Origin: an uncultured Formosa sp.
GTDB taxonomy: Bacteria > Bacteroidota > Bacteroidia > Flavobacteriales > Flavobacteriaceae
Reading direction: 5' to 3'
Assembly (NCBI GenBank): GCA_902516685.1
Contig: CABXZJ010000011.1
Coordinates: 1-28,541 of the forward strand
DNA length: 28,541 nt
Part shown: in pieces, positions 15,073-24,900 of the stretch
Position numbering within the stretch: position 1 is the stretch's first letter
Layout of the letters: each line of letters begins with the position of its first letter
Notes under the pieces: generated by a model
The model's database searches: none
What the model was told of the DNA's origin: nothing
What the model saw: only the letters and a program-made list of their open reading frames with translations
Position numbers and translations under genes: made by a program

Positions 15073-16086
15073 CTAAAATGTTATTTTTGTTTTTGATTCA
15101 GTAACATCAAGCTCAATTGATCTGCCAAAAATTAAAGCTTGGTTTTCAGGCATATGCCCTGCTGGAATTCCAAAGGCCACAGGGAAATCATAGGGTTTAA
15201 GAGCATTCATTATCAACTCTTCAACAGAGCATCCCCAAGCAGGAATATTAGATTTTATATTCATCATATCTCCTACAATAACTCCGGCACAGTGATTGAA
15301 ATAGCCCGCTCTTTTCAGACTTTGTAGCATACGATCTATATGGTATTTGTATTCTCCAATTTCTTCAATAAACAAGATTTTATTTCGTGTATCTAGTTGT
15401 GTTGAGCTACCTAACTGTGAAGTCAAAAGCGTGAGGTTTCCACCAATTAAAATTCCTTTACTATTCCCAAGCCGGTTAGCTTTATTTGGATCTATTTCAT
15501 ATGTTTTAAGTGAATCAAATAATCCTGCTTTTAATGATTTTATGGAATTTTTTATGTTTTTTGAGTCCTCCTCAAGGTTAACAACCATCATGCCATGAAG
15601 TGTTTCATATCCTAAATTATTTAGCTGATTATGTATTACTGTTATATCCGAATAGCCAATAAACCATTTAGGATTTTTTTTAAAGCCTTCAAAATTTATT
15701 TTATCTACAATTCGAATACTCCCGTATCCACCACGAGCGCACCAAATAGCTTTTATTTTAGGATTGTCAAGTGCCCATTGAATATCTTTTAGTCTTTGTT
15801 CGTCATTTCCTGCAAAATGATTATTTTCTTCAAATATGTTTGGCCCCAATACAGCTGCTAAACCCCAGCTTTCTATTAAAGATTGTGCTTTTTTAATGGA
15901 TTTTTTACCAGTTTTTATAATACCTGCTGGTGCTATTATTGCTACTGTATCACCGGCTTGAAGTTTTTGGGGTCTTATAATTTTTTTTAACTCAGTATTT
16001 TTTTCGTTTTTTTTAATCATTTTTGATGTATTAATATGAGAACAGCTGAGTGAAAACAGCAAAAAAAATAAGGATTTTAAATGCAT
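15073..16086 (-). CDS. LD-carboxypeptidase (peptidase S66) with lipoprotein-like leader
   Basis: A 337-residue S66 family protein. These enzymes remove the terminal D-alanine from murein tetrapeptides during cell-wall recycling. Family motifs are clear: GDTVAIIAPAG (45-55), ARGGYG (117-122), the nucleophile loop GYSDIT (S146), LFIEEIGE (238-245) carrying the catalytic Glu, and PAGHM (308-312) with H311. The best-known members are cytoplasmic, but here the core is preceded by about 40 residues starting MHLKSLFFLLFSLSCSH, with a plausible lipobox cysteine at C15. This suggests a lipid-anchored periplasmic form. An internal Met (M23) could instead give a cytoplasmic protein. The gene is divergent from metG. 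Confidence 0.88.
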   Translation of the reverse strand: MHLKSLFFLLFSLSCSHINTSKMIKKNEKNTELKKIIRPQKLQAGDTVAIIAPAGIIKTGKKSIKKAQSLIESWGLAAVLGPNIFEENNHFAGNDEQRLKDIQWALDNPKIKAIWCARGGYGSIRIVDKINFEGFKKNPKWFIGYSDITVIHNQLNNLGYETLHGMMVVNLEEDSKNIKNSIKSLKAGLFDSLKTYEIDPNKANRLGNSKGILIGGNLTLLTSQLGSSTQLDTRNKILFIEEIGEYKYHIDRMLQSLKRAGYFNHCAGVIVGDMMNIKSNIPAWGCSVEELIMNALKPYDFPVAFGIPAGHMPENQALIFGRSIELDVTESKTKITF

Positions 16087-16153
16087 TAAAAAGAGCTTTT
16101 TGTAAAGATATAAAATTCTCTTAGCTTGTGTTTAGATTGCTGCTTTATTTGTG

Positions 16154-16161
16154 TATTTTTG
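16154..16161 (+). promoter_or_regulatory. -7 element of the metG promoter
   Basis: TATTTTTG matches TAnnTTTG and lies 18 nt before the ATG at 16180. The nearest TTG is 25 nt upstream (16126-16128), slightly long. This element argues that the TTG at 16126 is not the metG start codon. Confidence 0.45.
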
Positions 16162-16179
16162 TTTATACATTCTAATAAA

Positions 16180-18231
16180 ATGTCAAAACGTTACACGCTA
16201 ACAGCTGCATTGCCATATACTAATGGACCTATACATATTGGTCATTTAGCTGGGGTGTATATACCTGCTGACATTTATGCTCGCTACTTGCGTCTTAGAG
16301 GATGCGATGTCGCTTTTATTTGTGGAAGTGATGAGCATGGTGTACCAATAACAATTAAGGCTAAAAATGAGGGTGTTACTCCTCAAGATGTAGTGGACCG
16401 TTACCATAAAATCATCAAGGATTCATTGAATGAATTTGGGATATCATTTGATAATTACTCTAGAACATCAGCAAAGATTCACCACAAAACAGCCTCAGAT
16501 TTTTTTAAAAAACTACATAGAAAAGGTGCTTTTATTGAAGAAATATCTGATCAGTTATATGATACTGAAGCTAAACAATTTTTAGCCGATCGTTTTGTAA
16601 TTGGTACTTGTCCAAAATGTGGTTATACTGAAAGTTACGGAGATCAGTGCGAAGCTTGCGGTTCTAGTCATAATGCTGTAGATTTAATAGAACCTAAGTC
16701 CGCAATCTCAGGGAATATTCCTGAACTCAAATCTACAAAACATTGGTATTTGCCATTAAACGATCATCAAGAATTTTTAAAGTCATGGATTGAGCTAGAG
16801 CACAAGCATGACTGGAAACCAAATGTTTATGGGCAATGTATGTCATGGATTAACGACGGATTACGTCCACGTGCTGTGACAAGAGATTTGGAATGGGGAA
16901 TTCCAGTTCCTTTAGAAGGAGTAGAGGGGAAAGTTTTATATGTTTGGTTCGATGCACCAATTGGATATATCTCATCTACCAAAGAATGGGCTCTATCAAA
17001 AGGTAAGGATTGGGAGCCTTATTGGAAAGATAAAGAAACTACCTTATTACATTTTATTGGAAAAGACAATATAGTGTTTCATTGCATTATATTTCCAGCA
17101 ATGCTTAAAGCTGAGGGTAGTTATGTTTTACCTAAAAATATTCCCGCTAATGAATTCTTGAACCTTGAGGGGCAAAAAATTTCCACTTCAAAAAACTGGG
17201 CCGTATGGTTGCCAGAATATCTTAAAGAATTTCCTGAACAACAAGATGTTCTTCGTTATGTTCTAACCGCTACAGCTCCTGAGACTAAAGACAATGATTT
17301 TACTTGGAAGGACTTTCAAGCAAGAAATAATAACGAATTAGTTGCTATTTATGGGAACTTTATTAATCGAGTTTTAGTTCTAACGCATAAGTATTATGGT
17401 GGCAAAGTTCCTAGTTTAACTGCACTAAATTCCACTGACGCTGCTATTTTCAAATTGCTTAAAGACGCTCCAATTGCATTGCAAAATTCTTTGGAACGAT
17501 TTCGTTTTCGTGAAGCTAGCCAGTTGATAATGAACTTAGCTCGATCTGGAAATAAATATTTAGCCGATGAAGAGCCTTGGAAGCTAATAAAAACCAACCC
17601 AGGCCGGGTCCAAACTATTATGAATGTTGCACTTCAGCTTGCAGCTGGAATTTCAGTACTTTCAGAACCTTTTTTACCGTCTACGTCTAAAAAATTACAA
17701 TCAATGCTTAAACTAAATGTGAAACCAACATGGGAGTTTATTGAAAACGGGCAACATCTTTTAGCTCCAAAGCATCTTATTGGTAAAGTCTCATTGTTGT
17801 TTAATAAAATTGAAGATTCGCAAATTGAAATTCAAATTCAAAAATTAAAATTAAGTAAGGTTGCTAACGAAATTGAGACTCATATTGTTAAACAAAAACC
17901 AATCATATCCAAAGATGATTTTTCTAAATTAAATTTAAGAACTGGAGTTATTTTAAGGGCTAAAAAACTACCTAAAGCGAAAAAACTTTTAGTTTTAGAT
18001 GTTGATATTGGTGACAAGGTTATTACTATAGTTTCAGGAATTGCTAAAGATTATAGTATTGAATCAATTATTGGACAAAAAGTTACTGTTTTGTGTAACT
18101 TAAGTCCACGTAATTTAAGAGGAGTAGAGAGTCAAGGAATGATTTTAATGACAAAAAAAGCAGATGGATCATCAGTTTTTGTTCAGCCTGATTTAAATCA
18201 TTTTAGTATTCCAGGCCTAATTATTGAATAA
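16180..18231 (+). CDS. metG: Methionyl-tRNA synthetase
   Basis: A 683-residue class I synthetase that charges tRNA-Met. From ATG 16180: HIGH signature HIGH (19-22), a zinc knuckle with C144, C147, C157 and C160, the KMSKS-equivalent KISTSK (333-338), the helical anticodon-binding domain, and a C-terminal OB-fold tRNA-binding domain (about 580-683) beginning near [14 protein letters not shown]. This is the long dimeric form typical of many bacteria. An in-frame upstream TTG at 16126 would add 18 hydrophobic residues, but it lies before the likely -7 element, and the conserved N-terminus [19 protein letters not shown] starts at the ATG. All catalytic motifs appear intact. Confidence 0.97.
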   Translation: MSKRYTLTAALPYTNGPIHIGHLAGVYIPADIYARYLRLRGCDVAFICGSDEHGVPITIKAKNEGVTPQDVVDRYHKIIKDSLNEFGISFDNYSRTSAKIHHKTASDFFKKLHRKGAFIEEISDQLYDTEAKQFLADRFVIGTCPKCGYTESYGDQCEACGSSHNAVDLIEPKSAISGNIPELKSTKHWYLPLNDHQEFLKSWIELEHKHDWKPNVYGQCMSWINDGLRPRAVTRDLEWGIPVPLEGVEGKVLYVWFDAPIGYISSTKEWALSKGKDWEPYWKDKETTLLHFIGKDNIVFHCIIFPAMLKAEGSYVLPKNIPANEFLNLEGQKISTSKNWAVWLPEYLKEFPEQQDVLRYVLTATAPETKDNDFTWKDFQARNNNELVAIYGNFINRVLVLTHKYYGGKVPSLTALNSTDAAIFKLLKDAPIALQNSLERFRFREASQLIMNLARSGNKYLADEEPWKLIKTNPGRVQTIMNVALQLAAGISVLSEPFLPSTSKKLQSMLKLNVKPTWEFIENGQHLLAPKHLIGKVSLLFNKIEDSQIEIQIQKLKLSKVANEIETHIVKQKPIISKDDFSKLNLRTGVILRAKKLPKAKKLLVLDVDIGDKVITIVSGIAKDYSIESIIGQKVTVLCNLSPRNLRGVESQGMILMTKKADGSSVFVQPDLNHFSIPGLIIE

Positions 18232-18356
18232 ATTTAAACTTCAGAATTTTTTAACGAATTATTAATTGGAATTATCTTTTAAGTTTTGATTTTTCAAATT
18301 CATTTTTTTGACTTAATTTAAATTTTTTTAAAAAAAAAACCATTATTTTTAATTTA

Positions 18357-18372
18357 CCCCTAATTTTAGGGG
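18357..18372. repeat. Short inverted repeat in the metG-amt gap
   Basis: CCCCTAA (18357-18363)/TTAGGGG (18366-18372) with a 2-nt spacer. It is the only GC-rich spot in an otherwise AT-only stretch. No T-tract follows on either strand, so it is not an obvious terminator. It could be a protein-binding dyad. Confidence 0.45.
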
Positions 18373-18404
18373 GTTATAATTATTAATATTAAAAAAATAA
18401 AAAA

Positions 18405-18431
18405 AAGACCCTATATTTCTTATAGGGTCTT
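18405..18431. terminator. Strong hairpin between metG and amt, probable bidirectional terminator
   Basis: Perfect 11-bp stem AAGACCCTATA (18405-18415)/TATAGGGTCTT (18421-18431) with a 5-nt loop. The T-tract is weak on the + strand (ATTAATT follows) and strong on the - strand, where the adenine run at 18391-18406 becomes T. It most likely ends metG transcription 174 nt after its stop and sits 12 nt before the amt -7 element. Confidence 0.65.
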
Positions 18432-18442
18432 ATTAATTAGTA

Positions 18443-18450
18443 TACATTTG
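18443..18450 (+). promoter_or_regulatory. -7 element of the amt promoter
   Basis: TACATTTG matches TAnnTTTG. It lies 55 nt before the amt ATG. No good TTG is found at the expected -33 distance, where the hairpin instead occupies the DNA, so the promoter may need an activator. Confidence 0.4.
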
Positions 18451-18505
18451 TTTTTTAATTAATCAAAAAATAAAATTTATTACTATTTAAAAAATTTATA
18501 TTATT

Positions 18506-19789
18506 ATGTTAAATTTATTATTCTTTAATACCCCCCTAATCATACAAGACACTGCTTCAGTTGAAGGCGATATGGGCATGTTGTGGATGCTACTATCAGG
18601 AATATTGGTTTTTTTCATGCAGGCTGGTTTTACACTTGTTGAATCTGGCATGACTCAATCCAAAAATGCAGTTAATATTGCTATGAAAAATATGCTTGAT
18701 ATCTGCGTTGGTACACTTACTTATTGGCTTGTTGGTTATTCTTTAATGTATGGTGCATCTGAAAATGGATGGCTCTTCTGGTCTGGACTTTTTCAAGGAG
18801 ACGGTGCTGATTTGTTTTTTCAAACAATGTTTGCTGCCACTGCTGCGACAATCGTATCCGGTGCAATAGCGGGCCGTACTAAATTTTCTACATATGCAAT
18901 TTTTACTGTTGTAATGACCTCTATAATATATCCCATAGCTGGTGGTTGGGAATGGAATGGCGGTTGGTTAAATAATACTGAAGAATACTTTTTTAAAGAA
19001 GAATTTATCGATTTTGCTGGATCCTCAATCGTACATGGTGTGGGAGGTTTTGCTGCACTAGTTGCTGCTTATATGGTAGGCCCTCGCTTAGGAAAATACG
19101 TTGATGGAAAAGTAATTCCTATTCCAGGACACAATCTAACATTAGCAACTCTTGGTGTATTTATTCTCTGGCTGGGTTGGTTTGGATTTAATGGAGGTTC
19201 CCAACTTGCTTGGGGAGGAGATGATGCTATTGGAGCATCAGCTGTTGTTGTAAGTACTAACATAGCCGCCGCTGCGGGAGCTCTTGGTGCATTATTTACT
19301 ACATGGATATATCTCGGTAAACCTAATTTGTCACACACACTTAATGGTGCATTAGCTGGATTAGTTAGCATCACCGCAGGTTGTGGGAATATGACTGAGT
19401 TTGGAGCTATGATGGCTGGTTTGGTTGGTGGAATTATAGTTGTGTTTTCAATTGAGTTTGTAGAGAAAAAACTTAAAATTGACGATGCTATAGGGGCATT
19501 TTCCGTACATGGCGTTGCTGGTTTTTGGGGAACAATTGTTATAGGTCTTTGGGGCGTTGACTCAGATGGAGCTATAGGCATTTTTAATGGTGCTGGTCCA
19601 GACCAATTTGTGGTTCAATTAACAGGTGCTCTTTCGTATGCAATTTGGGCAATAGGTTTATCATTCTTGGTTTTCTTTTTACTAGATAAATCAATTGGTT
19701 TAAGAGTTACAGAGGAACAAGAGTTAGAAGGATTAAGTATGTCGGAACACGGAGATGTAGCTTATGCTGGAAAAAGAAAAAGAGAATAG
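18506..19789 (+). CDS. amt: Ammonium transporter Amt
   Basis: A 427-residue integral membrane protein of the Amt/MEP/Rh family that imports ammonium for assimilation. About eleven membrane segments can be drawn. The twin pore histidines lie in SSIVHGVGG (H177) and FSVHGVAGFWG (H335), with the conserved acid D169 before the first. Family motifs GFTLVESGM (41-49) and GWFGFNGGSQ (224-233) are present. The C-terminal tail keeps the regulatory form ...LSMSEHGDVAY. No glnK/P-II gene adjoins it, unlike the common glnK-amt arrangement. The ATG at 18506 begins a short leader that may be cleaved or may form the periplasmic N-terminus. It is followed by a terminator and so is monocistronic. Confidence 0.95.
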   Translation: MLNLLFFNTPLIIQDTASVEGDMGMLWMLLSGILVFFMQAGFTLVESGMTQSKNAVNIAMKNMLDICVGTLTYWLVGYSLMYGASENGWLFWSGLFQGDGADLFFQTMFAATAATIVSGAIAGRTKFSTYAIFTVVMTSIIYPIAGGWEWNGGWLNNTEEYFFKEEFIDFAGSSIVHGVGGFAALVAAYMVGPRLGKYVDGKVIPIPGHNLTLATLGVFILWLGWFGFNGGSQLAWGGDDAIGASAVVVSTNIAAAAGALGALFTTWIYLGKPNLSHTLNGALAGLVSITAGCGNMTEFGAMMAGLVGGIIVVFSIEFVEKKLKIDDAIGAFSVHGVAGFWGTIVIGLWGVDSDGAIGIFNGAGPDQFVVQLTGALSYAIWAIGLSFLVFFLLDKSIGLRVTEEQELEGLSMSEHGDVAYAGKRKRE

Positions 19790-19836
19790 TTTTTTGATAC
19801 ACTCAAATATTTTTGTTTAGTTTTGACTTGTATTTT

Positions 19837-19871
19837 AAAAAAGTCTTGGTTTTTTGCTGAGACTTTTTTTT
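19837..19871 (+). terminator. Terminator of amt
   Basis: AAAAAAGTCT (19837-19846) pairs with AGACTTTTTT (19860-19869) around a 13-nt loop and continues into an eight-base T run (19864-19871). Confidence 0.8.
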
Positions 19872-20003
19872 GTATTTATTTCTTAACAAGATTGTTAATT
19901 AAATTTTAATATTTTAAATTAAAATTAATTTTTTTAAATATTTTGAGAATCAAAATAAAATGCAAATCATTATGAAGAAAGTAGAGGTAAACATTAGGAA
20001 GTC

Positions 20004-20041
20004 TAAATTTCTGTTATAAAAAGAGCCCTCTAAGAAATTTA
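20004..20041. repeat. Inverted repeat upstream of the LacI-type regulator
   Basis: TAAATTTCT (20004-20012) and AGAAATTTA (20033-20041) form a perfect 9-bp inverted repeat with a 20-nt spacer, 28 nt before the regulator ATG. The spacer contains a smaller dyad AGAG-CC-CTCT (20022-20031). It may be a binding site for the regulator itself. LacI-family operators usually have a compact CG-centred palindrome, so this is uncertain. Confidence 0.35.
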
Positions 20042-20068
20042 AGTTTAATATCATTTTTATTAATATAT

Positions 20069-21067
20069 ATGCCAAAAAATAGAGCAACTTTAAAAGAATT
20101 GTCATCAATATTAGGATTTTCTATTTCTACTATATCAAAGGCTTTAAATGGTAGCAATGAAATAAGTACGATTACTAAAAAGCGTGTTAAAGAAACTGCA
20201 AAGAAGTACAACTATCGTCCAAATAAAATTGCATTGGGTTTAAAATCTGGTAAAACTTATACTATTGCAATTATTATTCCATCTGTTCAAAATAGTTTCT
20301 TTGCAAGAGTTTTGTATGGTATTGAAAGTGTAATCTCAAGTACTAAATATAGCTCTATTATATGCCTAACCGGTGAATCTCATGAAAAAGAAGTTTCAAA
20401 CTTTGATGTTTTGAGCAATGGTGTAGTAGACGGTTTCATTGTTGCAGTTTCATTGGAAACCCAAACGTTAGGAGATTTTAATCATTTTTCTAATGTTTTA
20501 GATGAAGGTAAAAGCCTTGTTATGTTTGACTGTGTAATTGATGAAATTCCATGTACAAAAGTAAAGACAAACGACTATACTGCAATTTTAAAAGCAACAA
20601 AAAATTTAATTTCATCAGGGAGAAAAAAAATATTATTTTTATCTACTATTTATAATTCAAATGTTGGAAAACAAAGATCTGAGGGATATAAAAAGTCAAT
20701 GATTGATTCTGATTTAGAACCCTTTATTTTAGAATCTAATATTGATGACATTGAGATATGTCTTGAAAATCATATAATAGAAAATAAAATAGATGCTGTT
20801 ATAGCTTCAGACAATGATTCCTCATTTGTGACCTATAAAGTGGCCAAAAAACTCCAAAAAAATATACCAGACGATATTGCTGTAATTGGATACACTAGTG
20901 AACATATTGCAGGTTACCTAATACCAGAACTAACAACTATAAATCAACACAGTTTCACAATGGGTAAAACAGCAGCAAAACTGTTATTGGAGCAATTAGA
21001 AGCTAATAATAATACTGACCAAACTTTTGTTATTAATTCCACATTATCAAAACGTAATTCATCCTAA
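20069..21067 (+). CDS. LacI family transcriptional regulator
   Basis: A 332-residue regulator of normal LacI length. The N-terminal helix-turn-helix occupies about residues 6-28 (TLKELSSILGFSISTISKAL), followed by the hinge region YRPNKIALGLKSGKT (49-63) and a periplasmic-binding-protein-like effector domain (about 64-332). The latter has the family strand TIAIIIPSVQNSFFARVL and the later segments DAVIASDN and IAVIGYTS. Members usually bind a sugar or nucleoside and repress a nearby utilisation operon. No sugar transporter, hydrolase or SusCD pair lies in the window, so its targets are elsewhere or unclear. It has a terminator before it and a small exported protein gene 102 nt after it. Confidence 0.92.
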   Translation: MPKNRATLKELSSILGFSISTISKALNGSNEISTITKKRVKETAKKYNYRPNKIALGLKSGKTYTIAIIIPSVQNSFFARVLYGIESVISSTKYSSIICLTGESHEKEVSNFDVLSNGVVDGFIVAVSLETQTLGDFNHFSNVLDEGKSLVMFDCVIDEIPCTKVKTNDYTAILKATKNLISSGRKKILFLSTIYNSNVGKQRSEGYKKSMIDSDLEPFILESNIDDIEICLENHIIENKIDAVIASDNDSSFVTYKVAKKLQKNIPDDIAVIGYTSEHIAGYLIPELTTINQHSFTMGKTAAKLLLEQLEANNNTDQTFVINSTLSKRNSS

Positions 21068-21145
21068 AAATTAAATTCAAAAAATTTATTCTCGAAGTTA
21101 ATATTAAATTAGATTTTTTATTTTTTAGATTAGTTGAAAATAATT

Positions 21146-21153
21146 TAAATTTG
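21146..21153 (+). promoter_or_regulatory. -7 element before the TPR-like protein gene
   Basis: TAAATTTG matches TAnnTTTG, 16 nt before the ATG at 21170. No TTG lies at the expected -33 distance. Confidence 0.35.
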
Positions 21154-21169
21154 TTTCTTTTAAAAAAAT

Positions 21170-21868
21170 ATGAAAATTAAAACATTATTATTTATAGCTT
21201 TTTCAGTTATTTTATTTCAGAGGTCTTTTTCACAAAATTCTACGGATTTAGTTGAGCATTATAAGTCTTATTATACTCAAATGCAAAAACAAGGAGATAT
21301 TCAAGGAATTATAAATGCAATGACACACCTTTTAGTCCTACAGCCAAATATTAAACGCCAAGACACTCTAGCAGCTTTGTACATGAATGAAGGTAAATAT
21401 ATTCAAGCATTAAATCTTTTAGGTATCAAAAAAGACGAATCAGACACAGATATGGCAATTGAGGTTAAAGCTGTATGTCTGAAATCATTAAATGAGCCTG
21501 TTAGAGCTATAGAGCAATATGAATTATTATTTAAGCGGATGCCTGATGTAATTTTAGCTTACGAATTGGCAGATTTAAAAATTCAAGTTAATGATATAAT
21601 TGGTGCAAATTTAAAAATCACATATGGTTTAGCGAATAGTAAAGAAGATATGATGAAACCTTATTACGAAACGCAATCTACATACGAGGTTCCAATGAAA
21701 GCTGGTTTTTTATATTTAAAAGCAATATCTAAATTTAGAGAAAATCAAGAATCAAATCATGATTCTGCTTTAGAAATTTTAAAAGAATGTTTAGTTATAG
21801 CCCCAGAATTTAATTTAGCAATCTTGGCTAAAAATGCAATAAATGAACAAAAATCAAAAAGTGAGTAA
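21170..21868 (+). CDS. Exported TPR-like protein
   Basis: A 232-residue protein with a signal peptide (1-21, ending ...RSFSQ) and an all-helical remainder. The pattern of paired helices with A/L/Y spacing, for example MNEGKYIQALNLLG and NEPVRAIEQYELLFKRMPD, fits three to four degenerate tetratricopeptide repeats, and the last pair (SALEILKECLVIAPEFNLAI) is TPR-like. TPR proteins serve as protein-binding scaffolds. There is no lipobox and no T9SS signal, so a periplasmic location is likely. It lies 102 nt after the LacI-type gene with its own possible promoter. The specific role is unknown. Confidence 0.7.
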   Translation: MKIKTLLFIAFSVILFQRSFSQNSTDLVEHYKSYYTQMQKQGDIQGIINAMTHLLVLQPNIKRQDTLAALYMNEGKYIQALNLLGIKKDESDTDMAIEVKAVCLKSLNEPVRAIEQYELLFKRMPDVILAYELADLKIQVNDIIGANLKITYGLANSKEDMMKPYYETQSTYEVPMKAGFLYLKAISKFRENQESNHDSALEILKECLVIAPEFNLAILAKNAINEQKSKSE

Positions 21869-21880
21869 AAGTTTATTTTT

Positions 21881-21914
21881 GAGTAAATTAATTAGATAAT
21901 TGACTCTATTTTTT
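21881..21914 (+). terminator. Terminator after the TPR-like protein gene
   Basis: GAGTAAATTA (21881-21890) pairs with TAATTGACTC (21897-21906), a 10-bp stem with one mismatch and a 6-nt loop, followed by TATTTTTT. A second, looser repeat CTAAATC (21942-21948)/GATTTAG (21967-21973) with a T8 run at 21977-21984 lies further on in the convergent gap. Confidence 0.6.
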
Positions 21915-21999
21915 AAATTTTAAATTCATTTTTCAAGATTACTAAATCCTAAGTTTATACTAACATGATTTAGACGTTTTTTTTCTCAATGAATTAAAA

Positions 22000-24900
22000 T
22001 CAATTTAGAATTATTTTTTTTGTTATTCGCTTACTGTTTGATTCTATTTCTAAAATATAAATCCCCTTTGAAAATTTAGACATATCTATCTCATAATTAG
22101 AAATGCCATAATTGACATAGTCTTTGTAAAGTAGTTTAGCAGTTACATCACGAATATATATTTTAAAGTCAGGGATATTATTCATACGAATATTAAATAT
22201 ATCTGAGGATGGGTTTGGATAAATTGAAATTTGCTGTAGTTCATAATCAATTGAATTTAATGTGGTTCCTTCTACAACTAAATCGTCAATTATTACGCCT
22301 TCAGCTGTGACGTAATTATCTGTATGAAATACAAATCTAAAAATTATATTATTAGCTTCAGCAAACTCTGCTAAATCATAAGCGTATTCAATCATTTCAA
22401 GGCTATTACCCGTCCATTGTGCTCCAACGCAATTATAACAGTTGTTATTAATACCATCACCAGAAAATCTTGAGCTGTTGTACCAGTTGATATCTTCGGA
22501 ATCGCCTAAGATGTTCCAATTTTCACCCAAATCTGTTGAATATTCCATGAACAATAAATCCCAATCAAATTCAATTTCAAAGGCCATATTAAATTTTAAA
22601 ATGGGGTTTCCAATTGTGGTTAAATCAAAGCAAGGAGAATATAGATAAGATTTAGTATTATTGGAATACTCTCCATCCAAATTTGTTCCATAAACTTGTG
22701 TTCCAGATGTTGTAGTGTTTAGCTCTTCTCCCGTAGGTTGTCCACGTTCCCACAAGTCACCAGAGTCTGAGGCTACTAATAAGTTGTCAGAAATAGTTTC
22801 AAAAGTATTTATTGTTTGAGTTGCACCAGCTCGATTTACATTAAAAGTTAAATTTGAATTATTATTTGAATTATAAAAATCATTTTCAATTGAGACTGAT
22901 ACATAAAATTGATGTTCTCCAAAATTAATACTCATCGGTTGAAGCTGAATTATCTCTTCATCAAGAGAGGCAATAGAGCCATTCCAAATTTGTGTTGTAG
23001 GATTTTCATTATCAATGAAATAAGAAATTTCTATTTCTGAAATTAAATTTTCCCCGTTATTTTTAACACGAATTTGTGGAGCCAGATCTCCGCAAGAAAT
23101 ATTTATTGTAGATGGGTTTTCAATTGCTACTAATTTAATATCGTCTGACGCTAGAGATGTTAATGGCATTGTACTTCTCCATATACCACGACCATAGGTA
23201 GAAGCAATAATTTGATTATCTGGAATATTAATACTTAAGTCTCTTACTGAAGTATTTGGCAGGTTTACCTCGAATGGTAACCAATCATTTGTATTATCGT
23301 CGTACCTGTAAACCCCTAAACTTGTTCCTAGATATAAAACGTTTTCTGGAGTATCAACTTGGTGCTTAATCATATTCTTTACAACTGAAGGTAGGCTTCC
23401 CGAAACATCTGTAAATGAGACTGCTTGATTAATAGATTTGTAAACTTTACCTGAGCTACCTCTAGTTGTCACATATATTAAGTTATTGTCGTTGTTATGA
23501 ACTTCAATAGAAGTTATATTATTGGGAAAACTACCAAGATTTACAAAATTAACTCCACGATCTAAACTTTTGTGTAGATTTGAATTTGTAGCTACATATA
23601 TTATGTCGCTATTGATTGGGTCAAGTTCTAAAACATCAATATTGGTACCAAAATTTGAAGAAATTGCAGTAAAATCACCATTTTCAAATTGATATAGTCT
23701 ATCATATCCCGCAAAGACTTCGCTCTGACTATTAATGCTTAGAGGAGTTATCCAATTTCCATTAGTGGGTCCACTGTATCCTTGAGTACCACTATACCCT
23801 GACATTCCAGAATCATTATTTACAAATAATGTTTGTCCTCCTTGCATAAAGCCATAATATATATTGTCATTATTAGGATCAATTACACTTTCCATACCAT
23901 CACCTCCATGGTAACTGCTCCATTCATTGAAATATGCAAATCCACCATTGTCTTGAGTTCCTCCGGCAATTTTATTGGAATTTTGTTTAGAAACAGATAC
24001 TCTGTAAAATTGACTAATGGCCATATTTCCAGTAAAGTCGGTAAAAGTATTTCCTTGGTTTGAAGATTTGAAAAAACCACCATCAGATCCAACAAATAAT
24101 TCATTATTGTAAAATTTAAGGAAGTGAATGTCAGCATGAGTATAAGCTTCATTTCGATTTGCCCAATCGCTAAGTTGTGTAAAGCTATCGCCACCATCTC
24201 CAGACTTCCATACATTTAATACCCCGACATATAATTCATTTTCATCAGTATCTGAAACAGCCATAGCTAAATCATACCATGCTTGATTACTTTGATAAAT
24301 ATCTTCAGTGTTGTCCATTTTGATAAAACCTCCTCCGCTGTTAGAAGATTTGTAAACTCCTTCAAATCCAAAATTACTCGTACTAGCAACAATATAAACT
24401 AGTTCGTTATTTGCAGGTGTAACGTCCATTACTAGTCTTGCTGATCCGGAAGGCAAACCAAAACCACTGTTATTAAAACTTTCTCCGCCATCTGTAGATT
24501 TGAAAAATTCTGAGTCAGTAATAGCATATACTATTGACGGATCTCCAGGCTTTTGTTTAACCCCTTGAAATGCCCCAGTTTGAGATTGATTCCAATTAAT
24601 ACCACTATCTAAGGTTTTATAAACTCCATTATTTGTTGCAGCCCAAATAATTCCAGGGTTAGATTCATGCATCTCTAGTTCATATATTCTTGTAGGAGAA
24701 TTATTAGGATTCATCCCTGTTTGTTCCCAATTTATTCCTGCATTAGTTGATTTCCATATACCAACGCTGTAAGAATCACCTGCATCATCATCCCCAGTTG
24801 CTATGTATATTATGTTTGAATTTGTATAATCAATTACTATACTAGAAACACCAATTTGTGGTAAATCGTCAGAAAGAGCTACGTAAGTTAGACCACCATC

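Noticed and set aside
16126..16179. Longer metG start at TTG 16126
   Set aside because: The added 18 residues are not part of the family N-terminus, and the likely -7 promoter element lies inside this stretch.
18310..18340. Long T-then-A run between metG and amt as a terminator
   Set aside because: It is a pure A/T palindrome without a GC stem; the stronger hairpin at 18405-18431 explains termination better.
18405..18431. Riboswitch ahead of amt
   Set aside because: The hairpin lies upstream of the likely -7 element, so it would not be part of the amt mRNA, and no known aptamer core is visible.
19069..19581. Open frame of 170 codons on the minus strand inside amt
   Set aside because: It lies antisense to a clear transporter gene, is proline/threonine-rich in a way that mirrors the glycine/alanine codons of amt, and shows no recognisable domain.
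23765..23808. Tandem GYSG repeat in the propeller gene as a mobile or phase-variable repeat
   Set aside because: Only two imperfect units are present and the frame is kept; it reads as a flexible loop.
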